From positions 113,270 through 177,269 of the forward strand of contig NZ_JAKRSA010000015.1 in NCBI RefSeq assembly GCF_022402485.1: DNA of 64,000 nt, read 5' to 3'. The position numbers and the translations under genes were made by a program. The notes below the pieces were generated by a model. It searched no databases, was not told the origin of the DNA, and saw only the letters and a list, made by a program, of their open reading frames with translations. This DNA is from Phenylobacterium sp. GTDB lineage: Bacteria > Pseudomonadota > Alphaproteobacteria > Caulobacterales > Caulobacteraceae. Shown here in pieces: positions 9,101 to 18,373 of the stretch. How positions within the stretch are numbered: position 1 is the first letter of the stretch; each line of letters starts with the position of its first letter.

Positions 9101-9588
9101 TGTCACCTCGCAACCTGACGATAGCTCTGTTCATTTCCCTGGCGGTGAATCTGTTCGCCATCGGCGCTGTGGTGGGCGGTCTGGTGATCGGCGTCCGGAT
9201 GACCGAGGGGCGCCAGATGGCCATGCGACCTGGACCGCCGCCGATTTTCACAGCCGCTGAAAGTCTCCCCGAGGCCCGTCAGGACGCCTACCGCCAAGCC
9301 CTCCTCGCTGAGGCCCGCGAGGCCCGTCAGGCGCTGATGCAGGCCAGCCAGGCGCGGCGGGAGGCCTGGGAGGGGCTGGCCAAGGAACCCTATGACCCGG
9401 CGACCGTGCAACGGGACCTCGCCGCGGCCCAGGCCATTGAGGCGCAGGCCCGTAGTGTACTGGAAACTCGGATTGTCACCTTCGCCGAAGACTTGTCACT
9501 GGAGGAACGCCAAGCCCTTGCCGGCGCACTCTCTCAGCCCCCCAGACGCCAAAGGGAAGGCCGGGGTGAACGTCTTCGGGAACGATAA
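9100..9588 (+). CDS. CnrX/ZraP-like periplasmic 'heavy-metal sensor' family protein lacking His and Cys
   Basis: A 162-residue protein with an N-terminal membrane anchor (ALFISLAVNLFAIGAVVGGLVIG) and a periplasmic alpha-helical part rich in Ala, Arg, Glu and Gln (EAREARQALMQASQARREAW). That is the pattern of the periplasmic heavy-metal sensor family, in which CnrX with CnrY controls the ECF factor CnrH. The start codon overlaps the stop of the preceding gene. Notably, the translation contains no histidine and no cysteine, so the metal ligands known from CnrX/ZraP are missing. It may still transmit an envelope signal, or sense something other than transition metals. Confidence 0.75.
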   Translation: MSPRNLTIALFISLAVNLFAIGAVVGGLVIGVRMTEGRQMAMRPGPPPIFTAAESLPEARQDAYRQALLAEAREARQALMQASQARREAWEGLAKEPYDPATVQRDLAAAQAIEAQARSVLETRIVTFAEDLSLEERQALAGALSQPPRRQREGRGERLRER

Positions 9589-9590
9589 CC

Positions 9591-9628
9591 CCCCCAGCAA
9601 CGGGTTAAGGTGACGAGGGCGCTGGGGG
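9591..9628 (+). terminator. Possible hairpin after the ECF sigma operon
   Basis: CCCCCAGC and GCTGGGGG form an 8-bp perfect stem, but with a long 22-nt loop and no T-run. It is weak evidence for a terminator. The rest of the 209-bp space to the convergent kinase gene shows nothing I recognise. Confidence 0.3.
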
Positions 9629-9797
9629 ACTCCATGAGCTGCCGGCCAATCTGCTTCGGGCCATCGTCACGGTGCACGTGACCTGTCTGATCCTGTTCAA
9701 GCGACCCTTGGCACGCTTCATGGTGTTCCTGCCAAAGTCCAAGTCACCTTGGTTTCACCTATACTGACCAGTCCTGGTGTACCGGCTCGGCCTGCCC

Positions 9798-12347
9798 TCA
9801 GGCGGCGGTTCCGGAGCGGCGCAGGGATTCTGGCGGTGCCCCGCGCTGGCGTACGGGAAGAGAGAAGCCGACCGTCGTGCCTTCGCCCGGGGTGCTGCGG
9901 ATATCCAGGGCACCGCCGTGCATCTCCACCAGGGACTTGGTGAGGGCGAGCCCCAGGCCCGTGCCCTGCTGGGTCTTGGAGTGCTGGCTCTCGATCTGCT
10001 CGAAGGGCTTAGCCAGACGCTTCAGATCATCAGAGGCGATACCGATCCCGGTGTCGCGGACCGTGATCCGCACCCGCTCGCCAAAGGGGTCAGGTCTGGC
10101 ATCAGCCCTGACCGTCACCCGACCCCCCCGTGGGGTGAACTTGATGGCGTTGGACAACAGATTGAGCAGCACCTGCTTGACCGCCCTATAGTCGGCCTCG
10201 ACCTCGGGCAGGTCGCGGGGGAATTCCAGATCCAGGGCCAGGCCTGCGCTATCGGCGCGGTTTCGGATCAGACGAGCGGCGTCCTCCACCACGTCCTCCA
10301 GGGTCAGGGGCTCGAACTTCAGGTTCATCTTCCCTGCCTCAATCTTCGACATGTCGAGGATGTCGTTGATCAGGGCCAAAAGGTGCTGACCTGAGGAGAG
10401 GATATCGCCGCTGTACTCCTTATAGCGCGGGTCTCCCAAGGGACCGAACATCTCGCCGACCATGATCTCGGAGAAGCCGTTGATGGCGTTCAGCGGGGTC
10501 CGCAACTCATGACTCATATTGGCCAGGAACTCGCTCTTGGCGGTGTTGGCGCTTTCGGCCCGGACCTTCTCGGCCTCGTACTTGCGGGCCAGTTCCGAGA
10601 GCTGCTCCTGGCTGCGCTCCAGGCTGACGACGACCTTCTGAAGCTCCATTTCATTGATGCGCCGGGATTCCTCCTGGGTTTTGATGGCCGTAATGTCAGC
10701 GGCCGTCATCACCAGCCCGCCCTCGGCTGTGCGCCGCTCTGAAATCTGGATCCAGCGGCCATCGTTCAGTTCGGCTTCCCGGACACCCGGCTGGCCTGTG
10801 GCAGGCGCCTCACGGTGGATCGCAAGCTGGGCGAAGCGGTTGACCTGGTCGCGGGCGGCTCCGGGCTTGAGCAGCCGGGCCTCCAGGGAGAAGACACTCC
10901 GGAAGTTGCGGTTGCACATCAGCAGGCGGCCATGGCGATCCCACAGGACGAAGGCCTCTGAGACACTCTCGATGGCGTCGCGCAGTCGGTTCTCGGCCGC
11001 CTGAGCCCTGGCCTGGGCCATTCGCTCCTCGGTGACATCAAGGGCAACGCCGATGATCCGGGCAAAGCCCCCCTCAGGTGCCCGACCAAATGCCTGACCT
11101 CGGGCATCGACCCACATGGGCCGCTCCCCCGGTTCTCCGGGCACCCGGAACGACACGTCAAATGCACCGTAGAGCGCGGCTGTGGACAAGGCCTGGCGCA
11201 CACGGTCCCGGTGATCGGGGGACACCCGTTCCACGACATCCTGACCCCCAACAATGCCACCGCCGCCCCAGCCCAGCATGCCGCCGGTGACATCGGACAG
11301 GAACACCTCGTCGGTGATCAGGTCCCACTCCCAGATCCCGCAACGGGCGGCCTCGACGGCGAGGCGGAAGCGTTGCTCACTGTCGTAGAAGGCCTGCTGC
11401 GCCGCCTCGACATTGCGGCTCTGGTTGAACAGCAGCAGGCCGAGCAGAAAAGCCACGCCCAACGGGATCAGCACCCAGCCGAGCTGTTCCTGGGCCGAAA
11501 GCAGCTCGAGTGGGTCAGCCTCAGCGCCGACCACCACCAGCCAGGCCCCATCGCCAGCGGGCTGGGCGACCACCTGAAGATTAGCGCCATCAGGCCCCCT
11601 GGCCCGGGTGAGCCGGCCAGGACGCAGTTCGCCAGGGGTTAATTCGAAGGCTGACCTTAGACTGTCGGCCTGGGCAATGCCCCCTGCGCCGACGGCGCTG
11701 ACGACCTGGCCTTGCGCCGTGGTGATGGCCGCGAGATTGGACTTGCCCAACAGGGCGGTCAGTCTGGCCGGGTCGGCAGCAATGACGATGGTGCGCCGGC
11801 CCTGCTGAGTGGCTGCGGTCGTGACCGCCAGGATGGCCGGTGCCGCGGCGTCCGATGCAGCCGCGCCATACCAGACTTCTCGTTGCACCTTCTCGGTCTG
11901 GGCGGCCAGGGCAGCCCAGTCGAAGTTCGCCGGCGCGCCGGCGGTGGCGACCGTGGTCGTGCCATTCAGAATGATCACGGCGCTGGCTGAGCTCGCGGCA
12001 ACCTTCAGGCCGGTTTCAGCGGCGGCCAGGGGGCCGTCTGGCCGTCGCTCCAGGCTCTCTCGGGCCGCAAGCAATCCCCCCCTTAGGGCTGCAGACTCCG
12101 CGTTGAGGGCACCAGCCAAGGCGTGGGCTTCGCCGGGCAGGGTCACGCCGATATGGCCGGGGCGGGTGGGTTCGCTCTGAATGCGCGCCACGGCGAAGGC
12201 CGTATAGACCGCCATGAGCAACAGGGTGGTCAGGATCGCGAGTCGCGCAAAGGCGAAGGTCGGCGGCGGCGGGGCACCTTGGATGGCATCCCCCCTGCGC
12301 CTGTGACCTTTGGTCCGAGCCGCGTCTATGCGTCCGCGTTCGGCCAA
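9798..12347 (-). CDS. pleC: PleC-like sensor histidine kinase/phosphatase with PAS domains
   Basis: An 849-residue membrane kinase. TM1 is at about residues 30-55, a large periplasmic domain follows, and TM2 (WVLIPLGVAFLLGLLLF) is near 290. Two PAS-like regions come next (SEQRFRLAVEAARCGIWEW; RLRDAIESVSEAFVLWDRHG). The HisKA domain has H613 in SHELRTPLNAINGFSEIM, and the HATPase shows NLLSNAIKFTPRGG, DTGIGIASDD and GTGLGLALTKSL. The length and the His position closely match Caulobacter PleC, which controls polar differentiation by dephosphorylating DivK and acting on PleD. The start is TTG at 12347, supported by AAGGGAG upstream. A generic PAS kinase is the alternative, but the block FSEIMVGEMFGPLG is strongly PleC-like as I remember it. 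Confidence 0.82.
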   Translation of the reverse strand: MAERGRIDAARTKGHRRRGDAIQGAPPPPTFAFARLAILTTLLLMAVYTAFAVARIQSEPTRPGHIGVTLPGEAHALAGALNAESAALRGGLLAARESLERRPDGPLAAAETGLKVAASSASAVIILNGTTTVATAGAPANFDWAALAAQTEKVQREVWYGAAASDAAAPAILAVTTAATQQGRRTIVIAADPARLTALLGKSNLAAITTAQGQVVSAVGAGGIAQADSLRSAFELTPGELRPGRLTRARGPDGANLQVVAQPAGDGAWLVVVGAEADPLELLSAQEQLGWVLIPLGVAFLLGLLLFNQSRNVEAAQQAFYDSEQRFRLAVEAARCGIWEWDLITDEVFLSDVTGGMLGWGGGGIVGGQDVVERVSPDHRDRVRQALSTAALYGAFDVSFRVPGEPGERPMWVDARGQAFGRAPEGGFARIIGVALDVTEERMAQARAQAAENRLRDAIESVSEAFVLWDRHGRLLMCNRNFRSVFSLEARLLKPGAARDQVNRFAQLAIHREAPATGQPGVREAELNDGRWIQISERRTAEGGLVMTAADITAIKTQEESRRINEMELQKVVVSLERSQEQLSELARKYEAEKVRAESANTAKSEFLANMSHELRTPLNAINGFSEIMVGEMFGPLGDPRYKEYSGDILSSGQHLLALINDILDMSKIEAGKMNLKFEPLTLEDVVEDAARLIRNRADSAGLALDLEFPRDLPEVEADYRAVKQVLLNLLSNAIKFTPRGGRVTVRADARPDPFGERVRITVRDTGIGIASDDLKRLAKPFEQIESQHSKTQQGTGLGLALTKSLVEMHGGALDIRSTPGEGTTVGFSLPVRQRGAPPESLRRSGTAA

Positions 12348-12479
12348 GCCCGCCGCTCCCTTACCCTTGAATTCGAGTCACCCCGTCAAACAGGAGTCTA
12401 AGCGGGCGGACTCTCCACGTCACGAGTCATACGGTCGCGTTCACACTTGGTTTCCGCCCGGACGGGGCGGGCCTGGCTC

Positions 12480-15101
12480 TCAATCTTCCGCCAGGGCGCG
12501 CGAGGCGAGCTCATAGACGTTCTTCGACAATCCGGACTGCGCGACAATCCGCTCGAGCTGCAGGCGCATCTGAGCACCCAGTTCGGGTCGGTAACGGCGC
12601 CAGCTGCCCAGGGGCTCCAGGAGCCGGGCCGCCGTCATGGGGTTGAAGCCGTCCACCGACAGGATCTGATCGGCCAGGAACCGGTAGCCCGCACCGCTGG
12701 GATCGTGGAACCGAACGGGATTGCCGGCGGCGAAAGTGCCCACCAGGGCCCGCAGGCGATTGGGGTTCTTGGAGTCAAAGGCCGGATGGGCGGTGAGACC
12801 CAAAACTCGACCCAATGCGCCCTCATCTGGGGCTCGGGCCTGCAGGGCAAACCACTTGTCGATCACCAGGGGCTCGGCGCTCCACTTTTCGTAGAAGTCC
12901 ACCAGCGCCCGTTCGAACGGCGGGCCGCCGATCTGCATCAGGGCTGACAGCCCGCCCATGGCGTCGGTCATGTTGCCGGCGGCTTCGTAGTGGCCGTAGG
13001 CGCGCTCAGCGTTCTCAGCGTGGGGGTCAACGGCCAGGATCTCCAGCGCCATATTGCGGAGGGCCCGACGGCCAGCGCCGGCGGCGTCAGGAGAGAACTC
13101 CCCGGCGTCTTGAAGTCCGGTGTGCAGCCGCTTCAGGTCTTCGGCCAGATGAACGGCGAGTCGAGCGCGCAGGGCGGTTCGGGCCAGGTGGATGGCTGCA
13201 GGATCGGCGGGTTGCTGGGCCAGGGCCAGTTCGGCCTCGCTGGGCAGGGCCAGCAGCAGGGCCTTGAAGGCCGGATCGGCAGACTGGTCGCCCAGGGCGC
13301 GCCCGACCGCCTCAGCATAACGCTCTTCGCCGACCTCATCTGGGGTTCCGGCGCTGCGGGCCAGCATCAGGTCCCGGGCCAGATCCTGGCCGGCCTCCCA
13401 GCGATTGAACAGGTCCGGATCAGCCGCCAGCTGGACATACCGGTCCTTGGGTGCCGCATCGGTGGTCAACACCACGGGGGCTGAGAACCCACGCAGGGCC
13501 GAAACGATCGGCGCATCGGTAACACCGGTCAGGGTGAGGCTGGCCTGCCCGGCATTGAGCACCACCACGGTTTCGTCCACGGCCTGCCCGTCACGAACAA
13601 AGGCCATCGTCCGACCATCTTCGTCCAGCAGCCCCAGGCGTACCGGAATCGGCAGAGGCTTCTTGCTGGCTTGACCAGGCGTCGGCGGCGTCTGCTGGGT
13701 CAGGTCCAGCCTGAGCGTCTGGGCGCTGGCGTCATAGGTGCTGCGGATGTCGACACGGGGGGTGCCGGCCTGTTCGTACCAGTTGAAGAAGTGAGTCAGG
13801 TCCTGACCCGACACTTCGGCGAAGCACGCAATGAACGCTTCCACCGTGGTGGCATGGCCATCCCAACGGTCGAAATAGAGGTCCATGCCCTTCCGGAACG
13901 CCTCAGCCCCGATCAGGGTCTTGAGCATGCCGATAACCTCTGCGCCCTTCTCATAGATGGTGGCGGTGTAGAAGTTGTCGATCTTCAGATAGCTCGACGG
14001 TCGTACCGGGTGCGCCAATGGCCCCTGGTCTTCGGAAAATTGCCGGGCTCGGAGCGCCTTGACGTCCTTGATCCGCTGCACGGCCGCGCCGCGCATGTCG
14101 GCGGAGAAGCTCTGATCGCGGAAGACGGTCAGGCCTTCCTTCAGGCAGAGCTGGAACCAGTCGCGGCAAGTGATGCGGTCGCCGGTCCAGTTGTGGAAAT
14201 ACTCGTGGGCGACCACGCTCTCGATGCGTTCGTAATCGAAGTCTGTCGCCGTGGCCGGGTCGGCCAGGAGCAGGGAGGAATTGAAGATATTCAATCCCTT
14301 GTTCTCCATTGCGCCGAAGTTGAAGTCGCGCACCGCCACGATCATGAACAGGTCGAGGTCGTATTCCCGTCCGAAGGCCTCTTCGTCCCAGGTCATGGAG
14401 CGCTTCAGGGCGTCCATGGCGTAGGTCGCCCGGTCGGCCATGCCGGGGTCCACAAAGATCTGCAGGTCAACCTTGCGCCCGCTCATGGTGATCAGGCTGT
14501 CCTCAAGCACGTCGAGCTCGCCAGCCACCAGGGCGAACAGATAGCTCGGCTTGGGGAAGGGATCGTTCCACACCGCGTAGTGGCGACCGTCTGCGGTCTG
14601 CCCAGACTCCATCAGATTGCCGTTGGACAACAGGCGGTGGAAGGCCTTGTCTGCGGTCATCCGCACCGTGAACCGCGACAGCACATCAGGGCGGTCCGGA
14701 TACCAGGTAATCTTCCGAAAGCCCTCAGACTCGCACTGGGTGCAGAACCGCCCCCCGGACATATACAGGCCGTCCAGGGCCGTATTGGCCGCTGGATTGA
14801 TCTCCACCTCGGTCTCAAGGACGAAGGCGTCTGGGACGGACGGGATCGTGAGGACCTCGTCATCGATCGACCGCTCGGCCTCGGTCAAGGCGCGACCATC
14901 AATGGCAACCGAGACTGGCGTCAGGTGCTCCCCGTTCAAAACGAGGGGCTCGGCATGATCGCCATTGCGGCGCAGGCTGAGCCTGGCCTTCACCCGGGTG
15001 GCGCTGGGCCTGAGGTCGAAGTCCAGGTGCACTTCGTCCACCAGGAAGGCGGGCGGACGATACTCGGACAGGCGGATCGGCTGGGGCGTTTCGGTGCGCA
15101 T
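12480..15101 (-). CDS. pepN: Aminopeptidase N (M1 family metallopeptidase)
   Basis: An 873-residue protein, the same size as E. coli PepN. It carries the exopeptidase signature GAMENKGLNIFN and the zinc motif HEYFHNWTGDR with the third ligand in LKEGLTVFRDQ. The C-terminal part is the long helical DUF3458-type region. It removes N-terminal amino acids from peptides in the cytoplasm. The ATG at 15101 opens the gene. It lies upstream of pleC on the same strand, with a 132-bp gap. Nothing looks truncated. Confidence 0.95.
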   Translation of the reverse strand: MRTETPQPIRLSEYRPPAFLVDEVHLDFDLRPSATRVKARLSLRRNGDHAEPLVLNGEHLTPVSVAIDGRALTEAERSIDDEVLTIPSVPDAFVLETEVEINPAANTALDGLYMSGGRFCTQCESEGFRKITWYPDRPDVLSRFTVRMTADKAFHRLLSNGNLMESGQTADGRHYAVWNDPFPKPSYLFALVAGELDVLEDSLITMSGRKVDLQIFVDPGMADRATYAMDALKRSMTWDEEAFGREYDLDLFMIVAVRDFNFGAMENKGLNIFNSSLLLADPATATDFDYERIESVVAHEYFHNWTGDRITCRDWFQLCLKEGLTVFRDQSFSADMRGAAVQRIKDVKALRARQFSEDQGPLAHPVRPSSYLKIDNFYTATIYEKGAEVIGMLKTLIGAEAFRKGMDLYFDRWDGHATTVEAFIACFAEVSGQDLTHFFNWYEQAGTPRVDIRSTYDASAQTLRLDLTQQTPPTPGQASKKPLPIPVRLGLLDEDGRTMAFVRDGQAVDETVVVLNAGQASLTLTGVTDAPIVSALRGFSAPVVLTTDAAPKDRYVQLAADPDLFNRWEAGQDLARDLMLARSAGTPDEVGEERYAEAVGRALGDQSADPAFKALLLALPSEAELALAQQPADPAAIHLARTALRARLAVHLAEDLKRLHTGLQDAGEFSPDAAGAGRRALRNMALEILAVDPHAENAERAYGHYEAAGNMTDAMGGLSALMQIGGPPFERALVDFYEKWSAEPLVIDKWFALQARAPDEGALGRVLGLTAHPAFDSKNPNRLRALVGTFAAGNPVRFHDPSGAGYRFLADQILSVDGFNPMTAARLLEPLGSWRRYRPELGAQMRLQLERIVAQSGLSKNVYELASRALAED

Positions 15102-15161
15102 GTTACCGATGTAACCCCGCCAGCGCCCCCTCGCCAGGGGCGCGGCGGTCGCAAAATGGGC

Positions 15162-15734
15162 TCAGGCGGCGTCTTCGGAGAATTCTGGCTGTGGGTCGCT
15201 GGCCGACGGGATCTGCTGAAGGTACCGATCGACCTTGCGGGCCTCCTCAGCCAGGCGGCGAATCTCTGGCGGGGCATCTTCGGGCGCCTCGTCCACCAGG
15301 GCGGCGAGATGGCGGGCGATCGATAGAAGCCGCCTCGACGACGCGATCAGCCGGGCCTGTTGTTCGATCTTCTGGGGGGCCCGGTCATATTCGGCTCCGG
15401 GCACGCGCCACCCGCCCCAGTCATTGGGGTCAGTCACCACCACGGGATAGGATCCCGGATAGGGATGATGGGCGCAGTCGTCGGGCTGCTGCCACTTGTT
15501 GCGCGCCCGCAGGAGACGCCAGGCTGGCTCGTCGTCATTGCCCAATTCATGGGTTGATTGCTCAGCCCGGAGCTCGTGGCCGTGGAAGTCACGACCCAGG
15601 CCCACATCATAAGTCACCCGCACGGGCTCATCGAAACCGCGGGCCCAGACCGGCACGATCTTCTCGATCACCGCCCACGCACCGACACTTTCGACCCACA
15701 CCTTTTGATTACGTTGGAAAACAGCCTTGGCCAT
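15162..15734 (-). CDS. Conserved hypothetical protein
   Basis: A soluble, roughly 190-residue protein I cannot name. The N-terminal third looks like a small beta-rich domain (VFQRNQKVWVESVGAWAVIEKIVPVW), the middle is Trp-rich (DPNDWGGWRVPG), and the C-terminal third is helical and acidic. No signal peptide or membrane segment is seen. I start it at the ATG at 15734 (MAKAVFQR); a GTG at 15749 with GGGCGG upstream is an alternative. It is divergent from the acyl-CoA dehydrogenase gene and lies 60 bp upstream of pepN on the same strand. I recall similar proteins only in Caulobacterales relatives, so it may be lineage-specific. Confidence 0.65.
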   Translation of the reverse strand: MAKAVFQRNQKVWVESVGAWAVIEKIVPVWARGFDEPVRVTYDVGLGRDFHGHELRAEQSTHELGNDDEPAWRLLRARNKWQQPDDCAHHPYPGSYPVVVTDPNDWGGWRVPGAEYDRAPQKIEQQARLIASSRRLLSIARHLAALVDEAPEDAPPEIRRLAEEARKVDRYLQQIPSASDPQPEFSEDAA

Positions 15735-15874
15735 AAAAACCACCGACACAGATTTCCGCCCATAAGACTCTGAAATCCTTGACGCGAGGTCAATCTTTCC
15801 ACGCCCGCTGCGATGCGTATGGTGTGTTTTCCAGGGAAACGCAGACGCCGTGAACGCGGCGGGACAAGACGGGC

Positions 15875-16993
15875 ATGAATTTCGATTTTTCCGACGACCA
15901 GAAGTTTCTGAAGAACGAGGCGCGAAAGTTCCTTGAGGCCCAGTGCCCCACGAGCCGGGTGCGCAAGGTCCTGGACGAGGACGCCAGGTCCTTTGATGAG
16001 GATCTCTGGAAGGCGGTGGGCGAGCAGGGCTGGCTCGGCGCGGCCATCCCGGAGGAGTACAACGGGCTGGGTCTGGGCCGGCTGGAGCTCTGTGTCATCG
16101 CCGAGGAGCTGGGTCGGGCCGTGGCACCGATCCCCTTTGCCTCCACAGTCTATTTCCTCGCCGAAGGGATCATGCTGGCCGGCTCTGATGAGCAAAAGGC
16201 CCATCTGCTGCCGCGAATCGCGGCGGGCGAGATCATCGGTGCCATGGCCACTTCCGAAGGTCCGGGCGTGACCACGGCCTCGACCCTGCAGGCCAGTGTT
16301 GAGGGGGGCAAGCTCACCGGGGTCAAGCTGCCGGTGACCGACGGTGACATCGCCAATGTTGCCCTGGTGCTGGCCAAGGAGAATGGCCGTCCGGCCCTGT
16401 TCGTGGCCGATCTCACTGATCCGTCGGTGACCCGCGACGCGCTGAAGACCCTCGACCCCACCCGGGATGCTGCGCGCTTGACCTTCAAGGACACGCCGGT
16501 GAAGCGACTGGGTGAGGCCGGCCAGGGATTTGAGCTGCTGGAGCAGATCAATGACCGTGCTGCCGTTCTGCTGGCCTTCGAACAGTGCGGCGGTGCCGAC
16601 CGCTGTCTGGAAATGGCCAAGGCCTATGCCCTGGAGCGCTACGCCTTCGGCCGGGTGATCGGCTCGTATCAGGCGATCAAGCACAAGCTGGCCGACATCT
16701 ATGTGAAGAATGAACTGGCCCGCTCCAACGCCTACTATGGTGCCTGGGCGCTGAACACCGGGGCCGCCGAACTGCCAGTGGCTGCCAGCGCCGCGCGGAT
16801 CGCTGGCTCTGAGGCCTACTGGTTCGCTTCAAAAGAAAACATCCAGACCCATGGGGGCATCGGCTTCACCTGGGAGATGGACTGCCATCTGCACTACCGG
16901 CGCTCGCGCCAGCTTTCCCTCGTGGCGGGCGCGCCGCGGGTCTGGAAGGAACGGCTGGTCAGCCAGCTTGAACGTCGTAACGCCGCCGCCTGA
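15875..16993 (+). CDS. Acyl-CoA dehydrogenase family protein, probable non-catalytic partner subunit
   Basis: A 372-residue acyl-CoA dehydrogenase fold: an N-terminal helical domain (FSDDQKFLKNEARKFLEAQ), a middle beta-domain and a C-terminal helical domain with THGGIGFTWEMDCHLHYRRS. Where many family members carry the catalytic Glu after this block (YEGT), this one reads LSLVAGAP. At the alternative position used by isovaleryl/long-chain types (ER in helix G) it reads NDRAAV. Both candidate bases are therefore absent. Its gene lies 14 bp upstream of a second acyl-CoA dehydrogenase gene with an intact NERL, suggesting a heteromeric enzyme like those of steroid side-chain oxidation. The substrate is unknown. 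Confidence 0.85.
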   Translation: MNFDFSDDQKFLKNEARKFLEAQCPTSRVRKVLDEDARSFDEDLWKAVGEQGWLGAAIPEEYNGLGLGRLELCVIAEELGRAVAPIPFASTVYFLAEGIMLAGSDEQKAHLLPRIAAGEIIGAMATSEGPGVTTASTLQASVEGGKLTGVKLPVTDGDIANVALVLAKENGRPALFVADLTDPSVTRDALKTLDPTRDAARLTFKDTPVKRLGEAGQGFELLEQINDRAAVLLAFEQCGGADRCLEMAKAYALERYAFGRVIGSYQAIKHKLADIYVKNELARSNAYYGAWALNTGAAELPVAASAARIAGSEAYWFASKENIQTHGGIGFTWEMDCHLHYRRSRQLSLVAGAPRVWKERLVSQLERRNAAA

Positions 16994-17007
16994 AAGGGAT
17001 CATCATT

Positions 17008-18243
17008 ATGGATTTCAAAGACACCCCCGAAGAGGCCGCTTATCGCCAGCAGGTTCGTGACTGGCTGACGGCCAATGCCCCCAAGAAGCGGGTGGGCGAG
17101 CCTGATCCCCTGGGCGAATCCAGCGACGGACTGGCCGCATCCAAGGCCTGGCAGGCCAAGAAGGCCGCCGCCGGTTACGCCTGCATTACCTGGCCGAAGG
17201 AGTGGGGCGGCCAGGGCGGCACCCCCATTCAGCAGGTGATTTTCGGCCAGGAAGAATCCGCCTTCCCGACCCCGGGCAATCCCTTCCAGATCGGTCTGGG
17301 CATGTGCGTGCCCACCGTGATGACCTTTGCCGACGAAGACACAAAGAAGCGCTTCGTCGGACCAGCCCTGCGCGGCGAGGAAATCTGGTGCCAGCTGTTC
17401 TCCGAGCCCTCTGGGGGCTCTGACGTGGCCGGCGCCCGCACCCGGGCTGAGCGCGCCCCTGACGGGTCCGGTGATTGGATCATCAACGGTCAGAAGGTCT
17501 GGACCACCGGGGCCCAGTTCTCCGATTTCGGCATCGTCATCTGCCGGAGCAATCCGGACGCGCCCAAGCACAAGGGCATGACCATGTTCTGGATCGACAT
17601 GAAGGCACCCGGGGTTGAGGTTCGACCGATCCATCAGATGTCGGGGGGCTCGGGCTTCAACGAGGTCTTCTTCACCGATCTGCGGGTCAAGGACAGCCAG
17701 CGTCTCGGCGCTGTGGACGACGGCTGGCGGGTCTCCCTCGTCACCCTGATGAACGAGCGACTGGCCGTCGGCGGGGCCTCCGGGGCTGGCTGGAGCGCCT
17801 TCCTGGAAGCCGCCCGTGAGACGCCGGGCCTCGACGGCGGGGCGGCCATCAAGGACCAGGCCCTGCGGGAAAAGCTGGCGGACTGGTATGTCCAGGCTGA
17901 GGGCCTGAAGCACACCCGTAACCGGACCATGACCGCGCTCTCCAAGGGCGAGACGCCCGGCCCGGAGAGCTCGATCGGTAAGATCATCTCGGCCGTGCAG
18001 ATGCAGGAACTGGCCCATTCGGCTGTGGAGATGCTCGACCAGTACGGGATCATCAATGATCCGGCGCTGGCGCCCCTGCGCGGGGCCTTCCAGGCGTCAC
18101 TCATGTCGGCACCGGGCATGCGGATCGCCGGCGGAACCGACGAGATCCTGCGCAACATCATCGCCGAGCGCGTGCTTGGCCTGCCCGGGGACATCCGGGT
18201 CGACAAGGATGTGGCGTTCAAGGATCTGCCGACCGGCCGCTGA
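17008..18243 (+). CDS. Acyl-CoA dehydrogenase, probable catalytic subunit of the pair
   Basis: A 411-residue flavoprotein of the acyl-CoA dehydrogenase family. It shows the FAD/substrate block QLFSEPSGGSD, the middle-domain KVWTTGAQFSDFGI, a likely catalytic Glu in LMNERLAVGG, and the C-terminal RIAGGTDEILRNIIAERVLGLP. It introduces an alpha-beta double bond into an acyl-CoA and passes electrons to ETF. It follows its partner subunit by 14 bp and the two are surely one transcript. The AGGT-E-I-RNII ending is shared with the steroid/terpenoid side-chain dehydrogenases, but the actual acyl-CoA cannot be read from the sequence. Confidence 0.9.
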   Translation: MDFKDTPEEAAYRQQVRDWLTANAPKKRVGEPDPLGESSDGLAASKAWQAKKAAAGYACITWPKEWGGQGGTPIQQVIFGQEESAFPTPGNPFQIGLGMCVPTVMTFADEDTKKRFVGPALRGEEIWCQLFSEPSGGSDVAGARTRAERAPDGSGDWIINGQKVWTTGAQFSDFGIVICRSNPDAPKHKGMTMFWIDMKAPGVEVRPIHQMSGGSGFNEVFFTDLRVKDSQRLGAVDDGWRVSLVTLMNERLAVGGASGAGWSAFLEAARETPGLDGGAAIKDQALREKLADWYVQAEGLKHTRNRTMTALSKGETPGPESSIGKIISAVQMQELAHSAVEMLDQYGIINDPALAPLRGAFQASLMSAPGMRIAGGTDEILRNIIAERVLGLPGDIRVDKDVAFKDLPTGR

Positions 18244-18251
18244 TCGTTTGA

Positions 18252-18279
18252 GGGCGGGGCTGCTTGCGCAGTCCCGCCC
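18252..18279 (+). terminator. Hairpin after the acyl-CoA dehydrogenase pair
   Basis: GGGCGGGGCTG and CAGTCCCGCCC form an 11-bp stem with one mismatch around a 6-nt loop, starting 9 bases after the stop codon. There is no T-run, so intrinsic termination is only possible. Confidence 0.5.
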
Positions 18280-18373
18280 CTAAGCCGTCAGGGGAAGGGG
18301 ATAAGGTGGCGCGGAGATGTTGTGCCGCTGACCGCGCCTCGAGCAGGGCCCGGCAAACGGGCGCGTTCTCATT

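Noticed and set aside
13671-15326. 551-residue plus-strand ORF opposite pepN
   Set aside because: It is the shadow of pepN, whose zinc motif and full length are intact on the other strand.
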